From contig NC_085046.1 of NCBI RefSeq assembly GCF_963662255.1, positions 23,765,620 to 23,829,619 on the forward strand: a stretch of DNA of 64,000 nucleotides, written 5' to 3'. This document shows, in pieces, positions 24,926 to 37,720 of the stretch. The translations under genes and the position numbers were made by a program. This stretch comes from Cinclus cinclus. Taxonomy: Eukaryota > Chordata > Aves > Passeriformes > Cinclidae. The notes under the pieces were generated by a model. That model was not told the origin of the DNA and made no database searches. It saw only the letters and a list, made by a program, of their open reading frames with translations. Within the stretch, counting starts at the first letter, position 1. Each line of letters opens with the position of its first letter.

Positions 24926-27900
24926 TAAAGTAGTGGAGTTTCAGTCTATTCATCTAATTCAATTTTCTTTGCCAGTTTATTTTCCACTGGCTTTGTGAGA
25001 ATGTTTGAAAATATTAAAAAAGTTATGAATAAAAAAGGACTGATTTACCAACAGAATACTTGCATATTCTAAACTTTTCCTAGCAAACATATTAGAATTG
25101 AAAATAAGCAACTTCCAAAACAGACTATTTTCTTTCCCTGCCTTGAATTAAGAAAAACAAAATAAGACATAAAAAAGTAAATTTGCATTTTATCTTTTTT
25201 CTCAAAAATGAAGCTACCTGCCATTACATGAACCTTCCCTAACTTCTCACAAGGAAAATTTAAAACCTATTTCTATATAAAACATGTCTCTAGGGAGAGT
25301 TTTGTACACTTTGTAGCTTATTAATCATGGATACCGTGGTGGGGAAAAGAAAAAAGGGATACAAGAATTGTACTTGTCTTAACTGTGCTTGGCTTTCATA
25401 TGTTCACAAATTGAACCTCAAACTGAAAAAAAAAAAGAAGGAAATTTATCATAAAATTTTCATTTTACTTCTTTTCACACAAACAACTCTAAAGGAAAGG
25501 TTTCTGTCAACAATGCATTTAAGTTAATATGTTCCTAGACTTTCACTGACCATAGGAGTTAGTTTTCTATCAGTTGTATACAAGAACCATCACGTTTCAG
25601 AATATATGGTTGCATATTCCCCTTCCATTGCTTTGGGTATTTTTTCCTTCTTAATTTTCTCCATGATTGACTTGGATAAAAACAATTTAGAACTTATCCT
25701 AATTTATCCTAAATCGTTACTCTTTTCCTTTTCCAACCTGAGTAAAGAGAACCCATTTTAATTTTTGCATATTTGTCTTAGTTGATAGCCAGAGTCCTGC
25801 TATAGTCCCATAGGTTTTAGGAGAGAAGAAAGATCTTATCAAAGTCTATAGGCAATGTTGACATATCACCTTTCAGTTTAGAAATAAAATTGGTTAATAA
25901 CAATGCTGCTTCCTTCTTTTTATGTAAAAGGTAGAAGGTTACTTTTCTCTATCCTCTGTATTTTGAGCAGTGCATAGGAAATTTCTCTATGATTTCAAGG
26001 ACTCTTGGAATCTGGAAATACTTGAGGAGAAGACAAAAGAACTATGTAGGTTTTGGCTAGGTATGAATGTGCTCTGGATCTGCACATCTGAGATACCTGT
26101 GGCTTTCATTAACCCATAAGCTGGATAGAACATTTACTAGGATTAAAAGAGGAACAACTAAGCATGAGACACTGAACATCCTCTTTCCTCTGGTGTTTAG
26201 GAGAACAGAGCAGCATGGGGTCTTAAAGCTAACATGAAACTCTTACACAGCTTTTTTCCTTTTGTGCAGCCTTGTATCCCTTGCAAATGAGTTTTGGAGA
26301 AGTATCTCATTTTTATGTAGCATTTTGATGCCAGCTTGTGATTAGGGGCTTAGAAAACGCAGCTGCAGCAGAGAGAAACTTGTTGAAATGGCCCAAATTC
26401 ACTGTAGATGAGCAGAATTTACAAACCTAACAGAGAATTCCCCATCTCCTCTGAAATGCTAGAGGAAAAGCCCATGGCAGGATCCTTGGAGGCATATTTA
26501 CAGATTATTTTTATAAGGCTACTAAGACTCATTGCTGTTTGTTGTTTTGGTTTTTTTTTTTCACATGTATTTATACTTGTTCTTTTAAGTGTACACATCA
26601 GGGCTCCACATAGGCTGGGGGATCCCTGGGCTGATGGCCTCCATGAGCCTCCCTACCATAGGTCCAGGTCCAGGACTGGAGCTCCCCAGGTCATAGAACT
26701 GGGTTGCCTTGAGGACCTGAGTGCAGGGGATGCATTCAGGGCCATAACAGCACATTGCTGAAAAACTTCCTTACAACAAGTTCACTTCAGGCTCCATGAA
26801 ACAATTTCATAACTAATCTGAAAGAGGCGTAAAGTATCTCAGAGCAGCAAGAGCCAGCCAGCAATGGCAGAGCCAGCCAGGTCCATGGCTCTCTCCTGTA
26901 GAGAAAGTCTTCATCAACCTTGAAAATACATTTTAAAACTGAGAATTAAAGCTGATAAAAATACAACTCAGGGCACTACTTTCATAGATGTTCCACCCTG
27001 GTCACACTGAAGTTATAAGACTGTGGTGACAGTAATGCCTCTGTATGAATTACTCAGAAGAACTTCCTCTTAGGAATGTTTGGTTAAGTATTTGCAATAT
27101 ACCACAGTCCCTACCATAGGGGACAGTTATGGCATTGATTTGTGTGACTTATCACTGAACGTAGTAAAAACCTCACGAAATTACTTGTCTTACAGATTCC
27201 TGTTGTGCCTTGGGGAGAGTGTAGGCAGTTACATATAAATTAAAGTGGGACTCTGTGCATCAAAGAATATTGACATTTATCATTTCAGAGGCTTTGAAAT
27301 GTACTCATGGGTTAAAAGTGTGTAGATATGCAATGAAACATGTTTGTGCAGCAGTACAGATTAATAGCCAGGGATAAGTTACTGCCTGAAAGGAGGGAAC
27401 TCACACAAGGGCCATGGACTTTTTCATATTTCCACAACTTTCATCCTGAATTTTTTCAGGATCCTACAAACCTTCTGGTCTTATCATTCCATTTGACAGG
27501 ATTTGTGCCCACGTACACACAGAGGAAACAACAGTCTTTTTTCTTCGTATCCCAAAATCCTGCCAGAGCACCTAAGGAGCCTGTTAAATGAAAAACTAGT
27601 GAAAGAAAGACTGGTTCCTTGCTTTGGCTGAAAGGTACCGTGTTATCTCCTTCTGTTCCATGACAGCATGTTTCCTGTAAAGATGTGCTGTCAGAATTGA
27701 CTTAGGTATGTGATTCCCAGTGTCCTTCCTCTGCTAGCTCTTGCAGTGCAGGTGGACTTTTAAAAATAACAGAATCTGAAGATGAGACCTTTGCTGGAGA
27801 TTTGCTTTATGGTTGGTAAAAAAAAGGTTGGAAAAAGAGTAAACACTTTAACTCCAGGTAATGCACCAAACCAAGAAAATAGATGCTTAGATTTTTATCT

Positions 27901-30900
27901 CTGCTTTTAGGACATTTTTGAATATTCTTTTTTAAAGCTGAAATCAGTGGGTTTCTAAGTTTTACAAGCTTGTACAACTGATAGTACACAAAGACCATTT
28001 TGCCATCAGAAGTCAGGTCATTGATAACATCCAGGGAATACTAGAGTGATTAATTTACTATTATGAAAACTGCAGTCCTTAAGTAAACTGGAACACTAAG
28101 CAAAGGAAGCATTCCATTATATGTGCTTATGCTGCAGCATTTGGAAAATTCTTCTCCCTTTCCAAGCAAAAAGTTAAACGTAGATATGCATTCATTACCA
28201 TACATGTAAACCACCCACTTCTGGCTCTCAGAGATATTTTGGGACTTAGTTAAAAATTTTTGTCCCTGTTTTTGCAGGCTGCTCAACCACTGCTTTAAAA
28301 ATATCGTTTATCAGCACCATAGATACCATAGACACAACGTGTGGTTTTGGATAACAGTTTTCAGTTTTTTTGTCTTTGAACCTGGGGAAATACTTATCTC
28401 CTCACAAGAATGCCATTTAGCAAAAATTCACTTTTTTTTCTAATTGTTGATATGATGTTAGGCTTGCTTTCAGACATAATTACTTGATAATGTTATTGCA
28501 TATAAAAAGTGTCTTTAAATCATTTGCATCCAGGCAAAACACTTTAAAAGGGGGAAAATGTCTTTAGAAATTTAATTTTTAAATTTCAGCAATAAGGGGA
28601 GGATTTTCTCTTATTAAAATCTATGGCTACAACAGAAGATAGTGCTTTTGCTAAGAATGGTACTTTGGTTTGGAACAAAAGCTGTATCTATATTGGGTAA
28701 AGATTAAATGGAAAAAGAGGTGCAGAAACCCAAACTCCTAGTTGAACAGCAAGTGCAGAACATACCAAAGAAAATAAATAAGACTTCAAGCAAAGCCAAG
28801 CAGTACATATGTTGCAATGATTTAAAACAAAGCTAAAAGGGCAGTAGCATTGTTTGAACAGGAATTTATAGAGGCCTAAAGAATTCCCTGACGGGACAAG
28901 CATGAAAATACTGCCAGATGTTTTTGGCTGTAAGAGAGCAGATAGATGAGCAAAGGGAAGACCTTAGGTTGGAGCTACTCCTGGTTTGGTCAAGTCTCTT
29001 CTCAGTATAATCAGCAGCCTGTTTGCATCATTCATACTTTAAATTACCCTAAGTATTTTGACAGAAAAGTGGTATCCTTCCATGTTGCTTTCCCCTCTGT
29101 GGATTTAGTCCATTTTCTTTGTAGGACAGATTTTTGGTCCATTCAAAACTGAAGAGTTTTTCCTTTGGGCACATTTCTTAGAGCAATTTTATAGATGTTT
29201 TCATTGAAGCACATTACTTAGCACATTATAAATCCAAAAACATTGAGTGGTATTCCATTCAGTGCAGCGCTTTCCCCGATTACATATGCTTTGGATGCAA
29301 TGAGATATTGATCAAAACTGAATTGAGCCATCCGTTGTTGCTGTTATTTCTTTTGGTGAGAGTTAACTTGACAAAATCTTGAAAAGTTCATTTTCTTTAG
29401 GCAGTTTGTTGACCACTTCATACTTATATTCTATCTTGATCTAGGGTTTACAGGCAGTTTTGTTGTGTATTTTTCTTTAAAACATCTTGAGTGAAACCAA
29501 AGTCTTTCTCATGACATCCACACTGAACTGTTCATGGTTAAGGGTACAAGTAACTGGGCAATTTGCATTTAAATAGAACTAAATTACCTCCCAAACTTAA
29601 TAAAGTTTATTTATATATTTTGACATCTATAAATGTATATAAGCTTAATAAAATTTTAAAATTTGCACTGGTTTAGGTACTGCAGAGGTTGTGGTATACC
29701 CCAGCTATTCCATACACCCAATCTGAACATATGGAAAAGTTCTGAAATTCTTAAATTGATGTTGTACTCTGGCTGTGGAAAATACAAAATAAAACCACTG
29801 GGGGAACTATTAAAACTTTTATAAGTTTTTTCTTTGTTTCAGGACCTCTCTGTTTCAGAACCCTAGCTTTTTGGGGAAGCTGAGGAAGTACGTATTGTGT
29901 CATGGCATTTATCTCCTAAAGCCTTCATCTTGAATAGAGCCAGAGAGCAACCTCCTGGGAACACATTCCCTTTGGGGTGTGTTGAGACAATGCAGTCTAA
30001 ACTGTTCAGCTGGTGAAGGCTTGTCCAGGAGTATCCCAGAAAAGAGCTGCTATATGGATGCATGAGGCTGAGGCTGAAGAGATCTGTTTAGTGGTGGAGG
30101 AGAGCTACAACTGAAAATGATGCTTTTCCTCACTGCATGAAAACTGCCAAGAGAGAAAATTGCTTCAGATAGGGGTTTTTATGTGGAACATAAGCTCTGA
30201 GTGGGATTGTTTAGATACAAAATTTGAGAACAAAATCAGAGTACAATAAAACATCCAAGATCCACTGTACCATCTGCTCTCTGTAGCTACCCTCCTCCAA
30301 GAGAGAATATGCAGACCAGAAGGGAAGGAATCCATATCCTTTGAGGGTTAACTCTGGGTATTTGGTTATACATCTTACCTGTGTGTTTTGTTTGTGTCCC
30401 ACTACAGCCCCCTTCCCTAATGTGTGCTCCTCACAGGGACTGTGAATTCACTTTGCTACCTGTGAGCTTGGTCTCATCTTCAGCAATTAAGTTAAATTTA
30501 TGTAAGGGTATGAGTGACTGGAGAGATTCTTTCATTAATTGTGTCAAGTAATATGATCTAGAAGCCCTCTCAAAGGCCTGCAAACTGGTACCTTCCAGAT
30601 GGTTTGAATACCTCGTATGGCCAAACAGATGGCTAAAAAGTGCTTTTAGACAGGATGTAATGAAAGAAACAATATTTGGGACTGTACTTCCTACTAGTTC
30701 AACACAGTTTCAGTAAGTAGGACTGAGGATCTAAATTCAGAAGTTTTCAATTAAGAAAAGAACTCCAGATGCAAACACAGATGTAGATGGACATACTAAT
30801 TTACCAGATTTGCAAGTATTTGCCATAATTAATACCTTTAGAAACCTTAAAGTTATTCAACATTTTGGGGCCTTTTTCATTATTTTGTTCTCAAGATATG

Positions 30901-31831
30901 AAAATAATTTTCAGAAAATTCATTGGTCTATGGCAGATAAAGTTTATAAAATATAAAAAGTGCCATTACAAATTGATTTACAGTAAAATAAGTAAATGTA
31001 TTTTCCATAAAAAACTCCTTCTTATGACATCAGGGACCCTCAACAGTTTTATTCAGTTGTTTTAATAATTTATTGTTTTTAGAATCAGAAAATTATGAAA
31101 GAAAATATCAATGCTTGTATAAAACAAAAGAAGAAAGAATTTGAAGGATTTTTTAAACTTAAAATCTTAGATAGTAGCTGGTTAGACAACAATACCAAAT
31201 GCTTTTTCATGGAAGCAATTTCCACCAGGAAGATGATATCCTTCATGACACCATGTTGCTGATTCAGGGGATCCATTAACATTGCATATCCATTATGTTC
31301 TCTTCATAATCCAAATACAGAAAAGCATTTCCTAATGTAAATTCATGAAGCTTTTTGAGAAAAATAATCAATATCAGAATTCTTGCATGAACTACCCCTA
31401 TATCATAAAGATGAGGTAAAACATCTGCACAGAAACTTCAAGAAAAATGTATCCTTTATATTTATTATACAGTTGGTCATATTCAGTATTTGCCTGTGAC
31501 CCAAATGTTCAAATTTAGACTTCACAGGTATATTATAGAAGTTATTAGCATTGGTGTTCTGTAATTGCCTATTATTTGCCAAATATTTGCCAAATCTAAT
31601 ACAGTTGTTTTGCATGTACTGTTGTGTTTGCTGCACAAAAGCAGCATCTCATCATTGCTTCAGCATTTCTTCAAAACTCTAATTAGAGTCATTTCCTGCA
31701 GGCTCCTCAGCATGCTGAGCTTTCCTTGTACCAAATTAGGCACAGAGGGTTTTAGGATGTATAAATTGGAAATCAATGGAAGCTCCTGACCTAATTACTT
31801 TCTAAGATATGGACCTGAGAGTTCTTTTTTT

Positions 31832-31847
31832 GGGGAGGGGGGGTGGG
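31832..31847 (+). other. G-quadruplex-capable G-run
   Basis: GGGGAGGGGGGGTGGG fits the pattern of four runs of at least three G with one- to two-base loops, so the plus strand could form a G-quadruplex. It follows a T-run and lies in AT-rich single-copy sequence with no gene nearby. Nothing shows that it is used. Confidence 0.75.
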
Positions 31848-34800
31848 TTTCATGAAAGGATGTTTATTCTCTGTTCTCTCTGGGTGGATGCCAGTTTTAG
31901 AGGCAACACTTCCTTCTACAAACTGTATTTGTTTAAGAATGGCAATCATTTACCCCTGTTTCACTTTTATCAGACTTTCCACCATTACCTTATCTATTTC
32001 TCTCACCATTTTTCTAACTGTTTTTGCTATGCTATTTAAGTATTTCCAACCTCAAAACATCATACCTCAATAGGCCAGAGATAAGTTTTGAAAAATGTGT
32101 AAAGTAAACACTTTGAATTTTTTTTGAAGTATCATCTAGTTCTCATGATTTTTTTACCTTGACATAAGTTATTTTCTGTATGAAATATGTGTTTTGGGTG
32201 GGATGCCCAATTCTCCTATTTAATGCTTGCTGTTATGTCATGAAAAGTCTCCCAAGACTGATCTACAGAGAAAGTTGAGCTAAGCCAACATCCCCTTTTC
32301 TCCTACAGTCCAGGCAAACAGGCATTTGGGAAGTGAAAGCTGAGTGAAGACCACTGCAGGCACACTTCACAGGGATTGCAAGGGTACCACCCATGACTGC
32401 ATGCCATGGCCTGTCCCAGACTCCTTGTCAACACTCCTTGGACCTTGACAGAAACTCTTGCAAAAATCCTGGAGACAAAAGAGGAGTGGAATAATAGTAA
32501 GGCACAGAGAAGAGATGGAGGCTGAGCATGCTGCAGTCTTGATGCTCTTATGAAGGAAAGAATGAGGGGATGCAAGGTTAGAGCATTACAAACTGAAACC
32601 TTAACCTCCAGTAAACACAACTGATGATGTGTGCATCTCTTCTTCTCTTCCTTGCACTCACTTCCCAAGGACCAAGGGTCCTTGTCCACTTTGTCAAGCA
32701 TTCCAAATAGTTTTACCTTAACTGAGGTTCTTGTATTCCCTTTTTCTATCCTTCCTGTCTGCAAATTATGAAGCAATTACTAAAAATGAGTCAATACCAA
32801 AACAGAGGAGGAAAGAGAGGAATAGATAAAAGGTCATGTCATGGCACATAATTTTTTTCTGTAAAAGATTTCTCTATCAAAAATAAGTAGTGTTTTGTGA
32901 AGAGAGATTCAATTGTTCTCTAGTGAGCATTTAAAGACCCAGAGTGCTTTTACTCCAAGACTGCTCATGGATCCAATAAATCCCAATTCATCATGCTAGT
33001 AAAAGGAACTATGTAAAATAAAGAGGCTTTTAAATATAACAAAACCATTATATCATATCATATTAATCAAGTCCTCAGGTTTATTTATGCTGAACAGTTT
33101 ATCCAATTTTCCATCGATCGACTCTTTCATTTGCCTTGAAAATCCTAGGAAAACCTGGTTACATGCTTACTGCCTCTGGCCATGCACAGTACAAACTGGC
33201 ATTTGCTCCTGTGGAGATAAAATATTCCTGCTGCCTGACATACTGCCAGTTTGAACAGAGAGACTAAGGACTGTTTGATCATGACTGATTCTCAGAAGCT
33301 GTTGAAGCATCTTATTTCACCAATTCCAAACCAAATTAATGACATAAAATTGAACAGTGCAGCAGAGATTGAAATAAATTGAAAATTATTCCTAGAGTTT
33401 TGGGCTCACATAAAGTATTGATTATGAGCAAAAGGTCTCATTGTGTGCACTGAATCTCTTACAGAAGATACCAAGTGCAGTGTTCATAAAAGTAATAAGT
33501 TTATTGACTATTTTTGCTTGGCAATTAATGAAATAAAATGCTTTGCTGAATTATTTTCATTCATGGTGATTAAATACAAAAATATTTTCTTGAGAGAGCT
33601 AGGATCAAAGGCCAGTGACACTTGTGAAATGTTTCCTCATCTAAGAGGGCTTTCACTGTGTGTCTCTGTGTGTAACCACAACACGATACTTCCTCTGGCA
33701 ACATCCTGTTAACATTACTGAGAGCGTGCTTGAAGAAAAATCAATGTATTTGTCTCTTGGTGTTTTGCCATGGACATGTAATCGCTAATCAAGCAGAAAC
33801 TACCTGCCTCCATTCAGTGATGTTGTTGTCTGGTCTCTGCTCTAGAGGCAAAGAAATACAAATCCTTGATAAATCATAACCATACTGCATGAAGCTAATT
33901 GTTAATGTTTGAGTAGTTACTTCTTTTTATGTAGGCAAATGCAGTTTGAACTGTCTGTTTCATCTGACTTTAAATTTACTATAACATTTCCAGATCATAT
34001 CCAAAACAGAATTTTTCATGTATTTGCATAAAAAACTATTATTCTTCTTTTAATGTCATTAAAAATGAGCTTTATAATACGAAATTCCAGCAGAGTCATC
34101 TGAAAAAATCAAATTAAAATTCATTCAGTCTCTTGGTAACAATAATGGTGGAATGTTTGATTTGAATATAGTCAGTATTTTAATTTATGTGTAAATAGAT
34201 TTTACATTTTATAATGTATTGAATATAGTAAACAGAAAGGATTCATAAATAGCATAAAGAGAAGACCAAACGATTGTATTATTTAAAGCCTTTTTCCAAC
34301 TAGGAATAAGCTGATTTAATTCTCCCCTATCCAGAAAGACCATGTTGCCTTTCATACATAATATCTTCAAACCTTTCAAACACTTGAATTTAGTAGAAAT
34401 TATTAATTGGACTGTCTGACACTCTTGAAGAAACAGGACAACAGAAAGAAACAAAGAAAGGAGCAGTGCACTCACTGCTGCTCCATCCTCACCGAGTGCA
34501 GACTGGGCTGGGGATGAGCTCCTCTGACAGCTCTGTTCAGTGCTAGGTGCTCAAAAGCAAGAAGAGAAAACCCACACCGAAGTTTTGAGACCTCCTGGGA
34601 GAACTGTTAAAAGTCATTGTCATAGCCCACGCCACTCACTAATTTGGGAAGTGATGGGGATGAGGGAACGCCAGGGTTAAAAAGGATTTGAGGTCTCACC
34701 GTGCAGGGACTTTTCTCAAGATACATCCCCACAGGTTAATAAGGACGAGGGATCACTTATGTCTCCTTTTATAGAGCCTATTTAGTGCACTTCTCTCCTT

Positions 34801-35638
34801 TTATACAGTCTGGTTAGTGCACTGGAGGGCAGTAAAACTGCACAGCCACATTAGAAAAAAAAAAAAGTGGGAAAAAAGATCAGAAAGCCATTCATTTCAT
34901 GGGCAAATTATTTCTTTCAGGATTTTCTTAGGGTCTGGTGATAAGTTTAGTCCTTACCATCATCAGGAATCACACTGGTTATTTGGTGTGGGCATTAGGG
35001 ATCCATGTTCTGAAGCTACAGGATACTGCTGAGAAGGAATGGGTTGAGGGAGCAGGGAGAAGAACACAGAGCCCTCCTGCCACTTGTCTGATGGGAAGAA
35101 AGAATGAAATCCACATAAGAAATATCCCATTCTAACAGCTGACATAAAAATGGAGGAATGACTGAGTAATTACAAATTTAATAATTTCTCAACCTGCTCT
35201 GTCCAGAAAAGACTTTTATTAATGAATGTTTTAAAGAACTCCTGTTTATCGTATATATCCAAGTGTTTCATTATGAGTTTTTTGTTTAACTCTAGAGTCT
35301 TGGATATAAGTTGAACAGAAAAATTCTGAAGCATATATAAATTTCAGAAGACTCTAGTAGAAGAAAACACTTTTTAAAACAATCAGGTATTTAATTAGTG
35401 CTTCCTAGTGGACTTTTGTATGTAAAGATACAACAGAAACTAGATGAGATTTTTCTTTTTTACAATGAGTGCATTAGGAAGCCAACCTGTAGGAAAGGCA
35501 TGGAGTTCTCAAAGGCCTTGGAAACACCATTGGAAAAGTGGGGTTGTGAGGTTGGCTGCTTCCTGCAATGTTCTTCCAGTTCCTTATACCAAAATATGTT
35601 TTCAATCTGCAGTTTATTTCCCCTCTTCTCAGTTAAGG

Positions 35639-35706
35639 TTTTTTTTTTTTCGTTTGGTTGGTTTTTTTTTTTGTTTGGTTGGGATTTTTTGTTTGTTTTG
35701 TTTTCT
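35639..35706. repeat. T-rich (TTTG/TTGG)n low-complexity tract
   Basis: Sixty-eight bases made almost only of T and G, in runs of T broken by GTTTGGTTGG and GTTTGTTTTG words. It is a simple-sequence tract. Frames reading through it give only poly-Phe or poly-Lys shadows. Confidence 0.9.
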
Positions 35707-37633
35707 TCACACACAGCTTTTGTGGTTAGACAGAAAACACCATGAGGTTATTTAAATATAAAGTCATTGCAAGATCCTGAGCTTCTCTTGCATCCGTTCT
35801 TTTGATGCTGGATATATGTATTTAAACATTAGGGACTCAAGAAAAAAATCACACACATGGCTGTGCAAATATGGTACAGAGAGGATGAAATTATGTCACT
35901 CAAGAATGTTAGATTGAGGATACCTACAAACAAGTTATAGGAAGTGAGACAAATAAAAAGAAGTTTGCAAAAAATAAATGAACATATTTATTTTAATAAA
36001 ATAGCATATCCCATCTATTGTTCACCACTGGCATAATTATGATGATGTGGTAGTACAGACTTACACGGTAATTAGCTTGTGAGATCAGTCTAGAGCAGAT
36101 TCACACTTATCACAGCACCTCACAAACATGTGAGTGCTCTAAACAACTACTAAGCAGAATGATTGAGGTTAATAGTGGCCTATGATAGCTACAGTCTGTG
36201 CATGTTTATTACATTTTTAAAGTAAGTATAAGGTACAAATTTAAAGTGAATAAGGAATGAAAAAGTATGGTGGAAAAAAAAATACTGTAAATGTAGATCC
36301 TTGTCAAAATGCCACTAAGTTACAATACCTGAGTCAGATATTTAATAAGGTGCTTCTTATTTACCTGGAGTTCATAACTGAAATCCTGCTGGTTTTTTTT
36401 ATGCTGAACTAGCATTCTTCCATTCCATTGCAGAGGAAAGACAGAAGGCAAAGATATTGCACTTCATTATTGTAATTGTCTGCTCCTTCCCATTATCATT
36501 CTCTTTCATTTTCTAAATAGAAACAATGGAAGAGTTGCATAATGGAGAAATTTAACAAGTATCAGATTAAAGATAAAATTAGCAATTATTTCCTGACATT
36601 TATAAAGTAGGCAGCAGCTCCCAAGACATCTGAATTAGATCAATAGGGTACTATTAAATTGAATGAACATATTAGCAAATTCAGAATGGCTAACTGAATG
36701 GGTGATTATAGCTGTTAATATACAGACATTACAGAATATAAAATATTTTTTAAATTATGTCTTAATGGACCTTGGTAAAAGCAGTGATTCACTTCAGAAA
36801 AATTATAAATGTGGACATGGCTGGTCTGCAGTTAAGTATTTGCAGTCAACTTGTGTACAGGCTTTTCTGCAAGCTTTGGTATCAGAGAATAATTTGTATG
36901 CTAATTTACAATTTTATTTGCTCCTTTGCCACTTCCTAACATCAAGGTAGTCTTCACTAATTCATAAAGAATTAAATTACTCTTATCCTCAAACCTCAAA
37001 TCCATCATGAAGCAGAGGCTGGCTAGCTCCTCACCAAGAAAATTAGGGAGAATATGTAACAGATTAATAGTTGTGTAAACAGAAATAACAAAGCAAATTA
37101 TTACCAATAATTTGATTTGATATTTTGAACTTTTATATTTTAGAATTTCCCACGTAAGATGTGCCCATGCGCAATATTTAGTTGTACTGATCAGAACATA
37201 TGCTAAATAGATGAAATATTATTTGTTTTAAAAATGAAAGTTGATTAAAAAAATAATTTACTGTAGATCAATATGTGCAGCACATGTCTGCACACTGAAG
37301 AATCTAATACCATTTGTGCTTTTAGATCTAATCTAATGCTTGTTTACCAAGGGCAGATGAAAACTCAGAGCACTAATATCTACACCAAGACGCTTTTATT
37401 CTTTCAGCCCAGGGAGGCACAAACGATTTAACACATGAATACTTTTTAATTTAAAATGCTGAGTTTTACTGCCTCACATGCTACCTTCATATTTTTTTTT
37501 ATTTTTAACTGTATTTTATTGTGTGTGTGTATATATACATACGTAGTCAGACTCTTACAAATTAAGAAACTTTTTTAGAAAGTGACTTTTGTCTTCAAGC
37601 CTAGAAAAACTAGGCTGCTTCATTCTGCTCATT

Positions 37634-37720
37634 AATCATAGAATCATGGAATTATTTAGGTTGGAAAAGACCTTTGAAAGGTCATTGGGTCCAATTGTTA
37701 ATCCAGCACTGCTGAGTCAA
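37634..37720 (-). mobile_element. CR1 3' terminal fragment, antisense (about 87 bp)
   Basis: The tail AATCATAGAATCATGG is followed by TTTAGGTTGGAAAAGACCTT and GGTCCAATTGTTAATCCAGC, diagnostic of the antisense CR1 3' end. It then degrades into unrelated sequence after CACTGCTGAGTCAA. This is a severely 5'-truncated insertion. Confidence 0.92.

Larger units (their letters stand above)
24926..37633. other. Long unique AT-rich non-coding stretch, no gene found
   Basis: About 12.7 kb, the longest interval without an identifiable interspersed repeat. GC-richer patches occur at about 26,600-26,750, 32,290-32,700 and 34,500-34,740. The second contains a 157-codon minus-strand frame (32303-32776) with no recognisable domain. 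I find no exon with convincing splice sites and no RNA gene. The rarity of repeats in so long a stretch is compatible with purifying constraint on regulatory DNA, but that is inference only. Confidence 0.6.

Noticed and set aside
32303..32776. 157-codon minus-strand open frame in a GC-richer patch
   Set aside because: Peptide resembles nothing known and has no family motif; the higher GC lowers stop frequency and explains the length.
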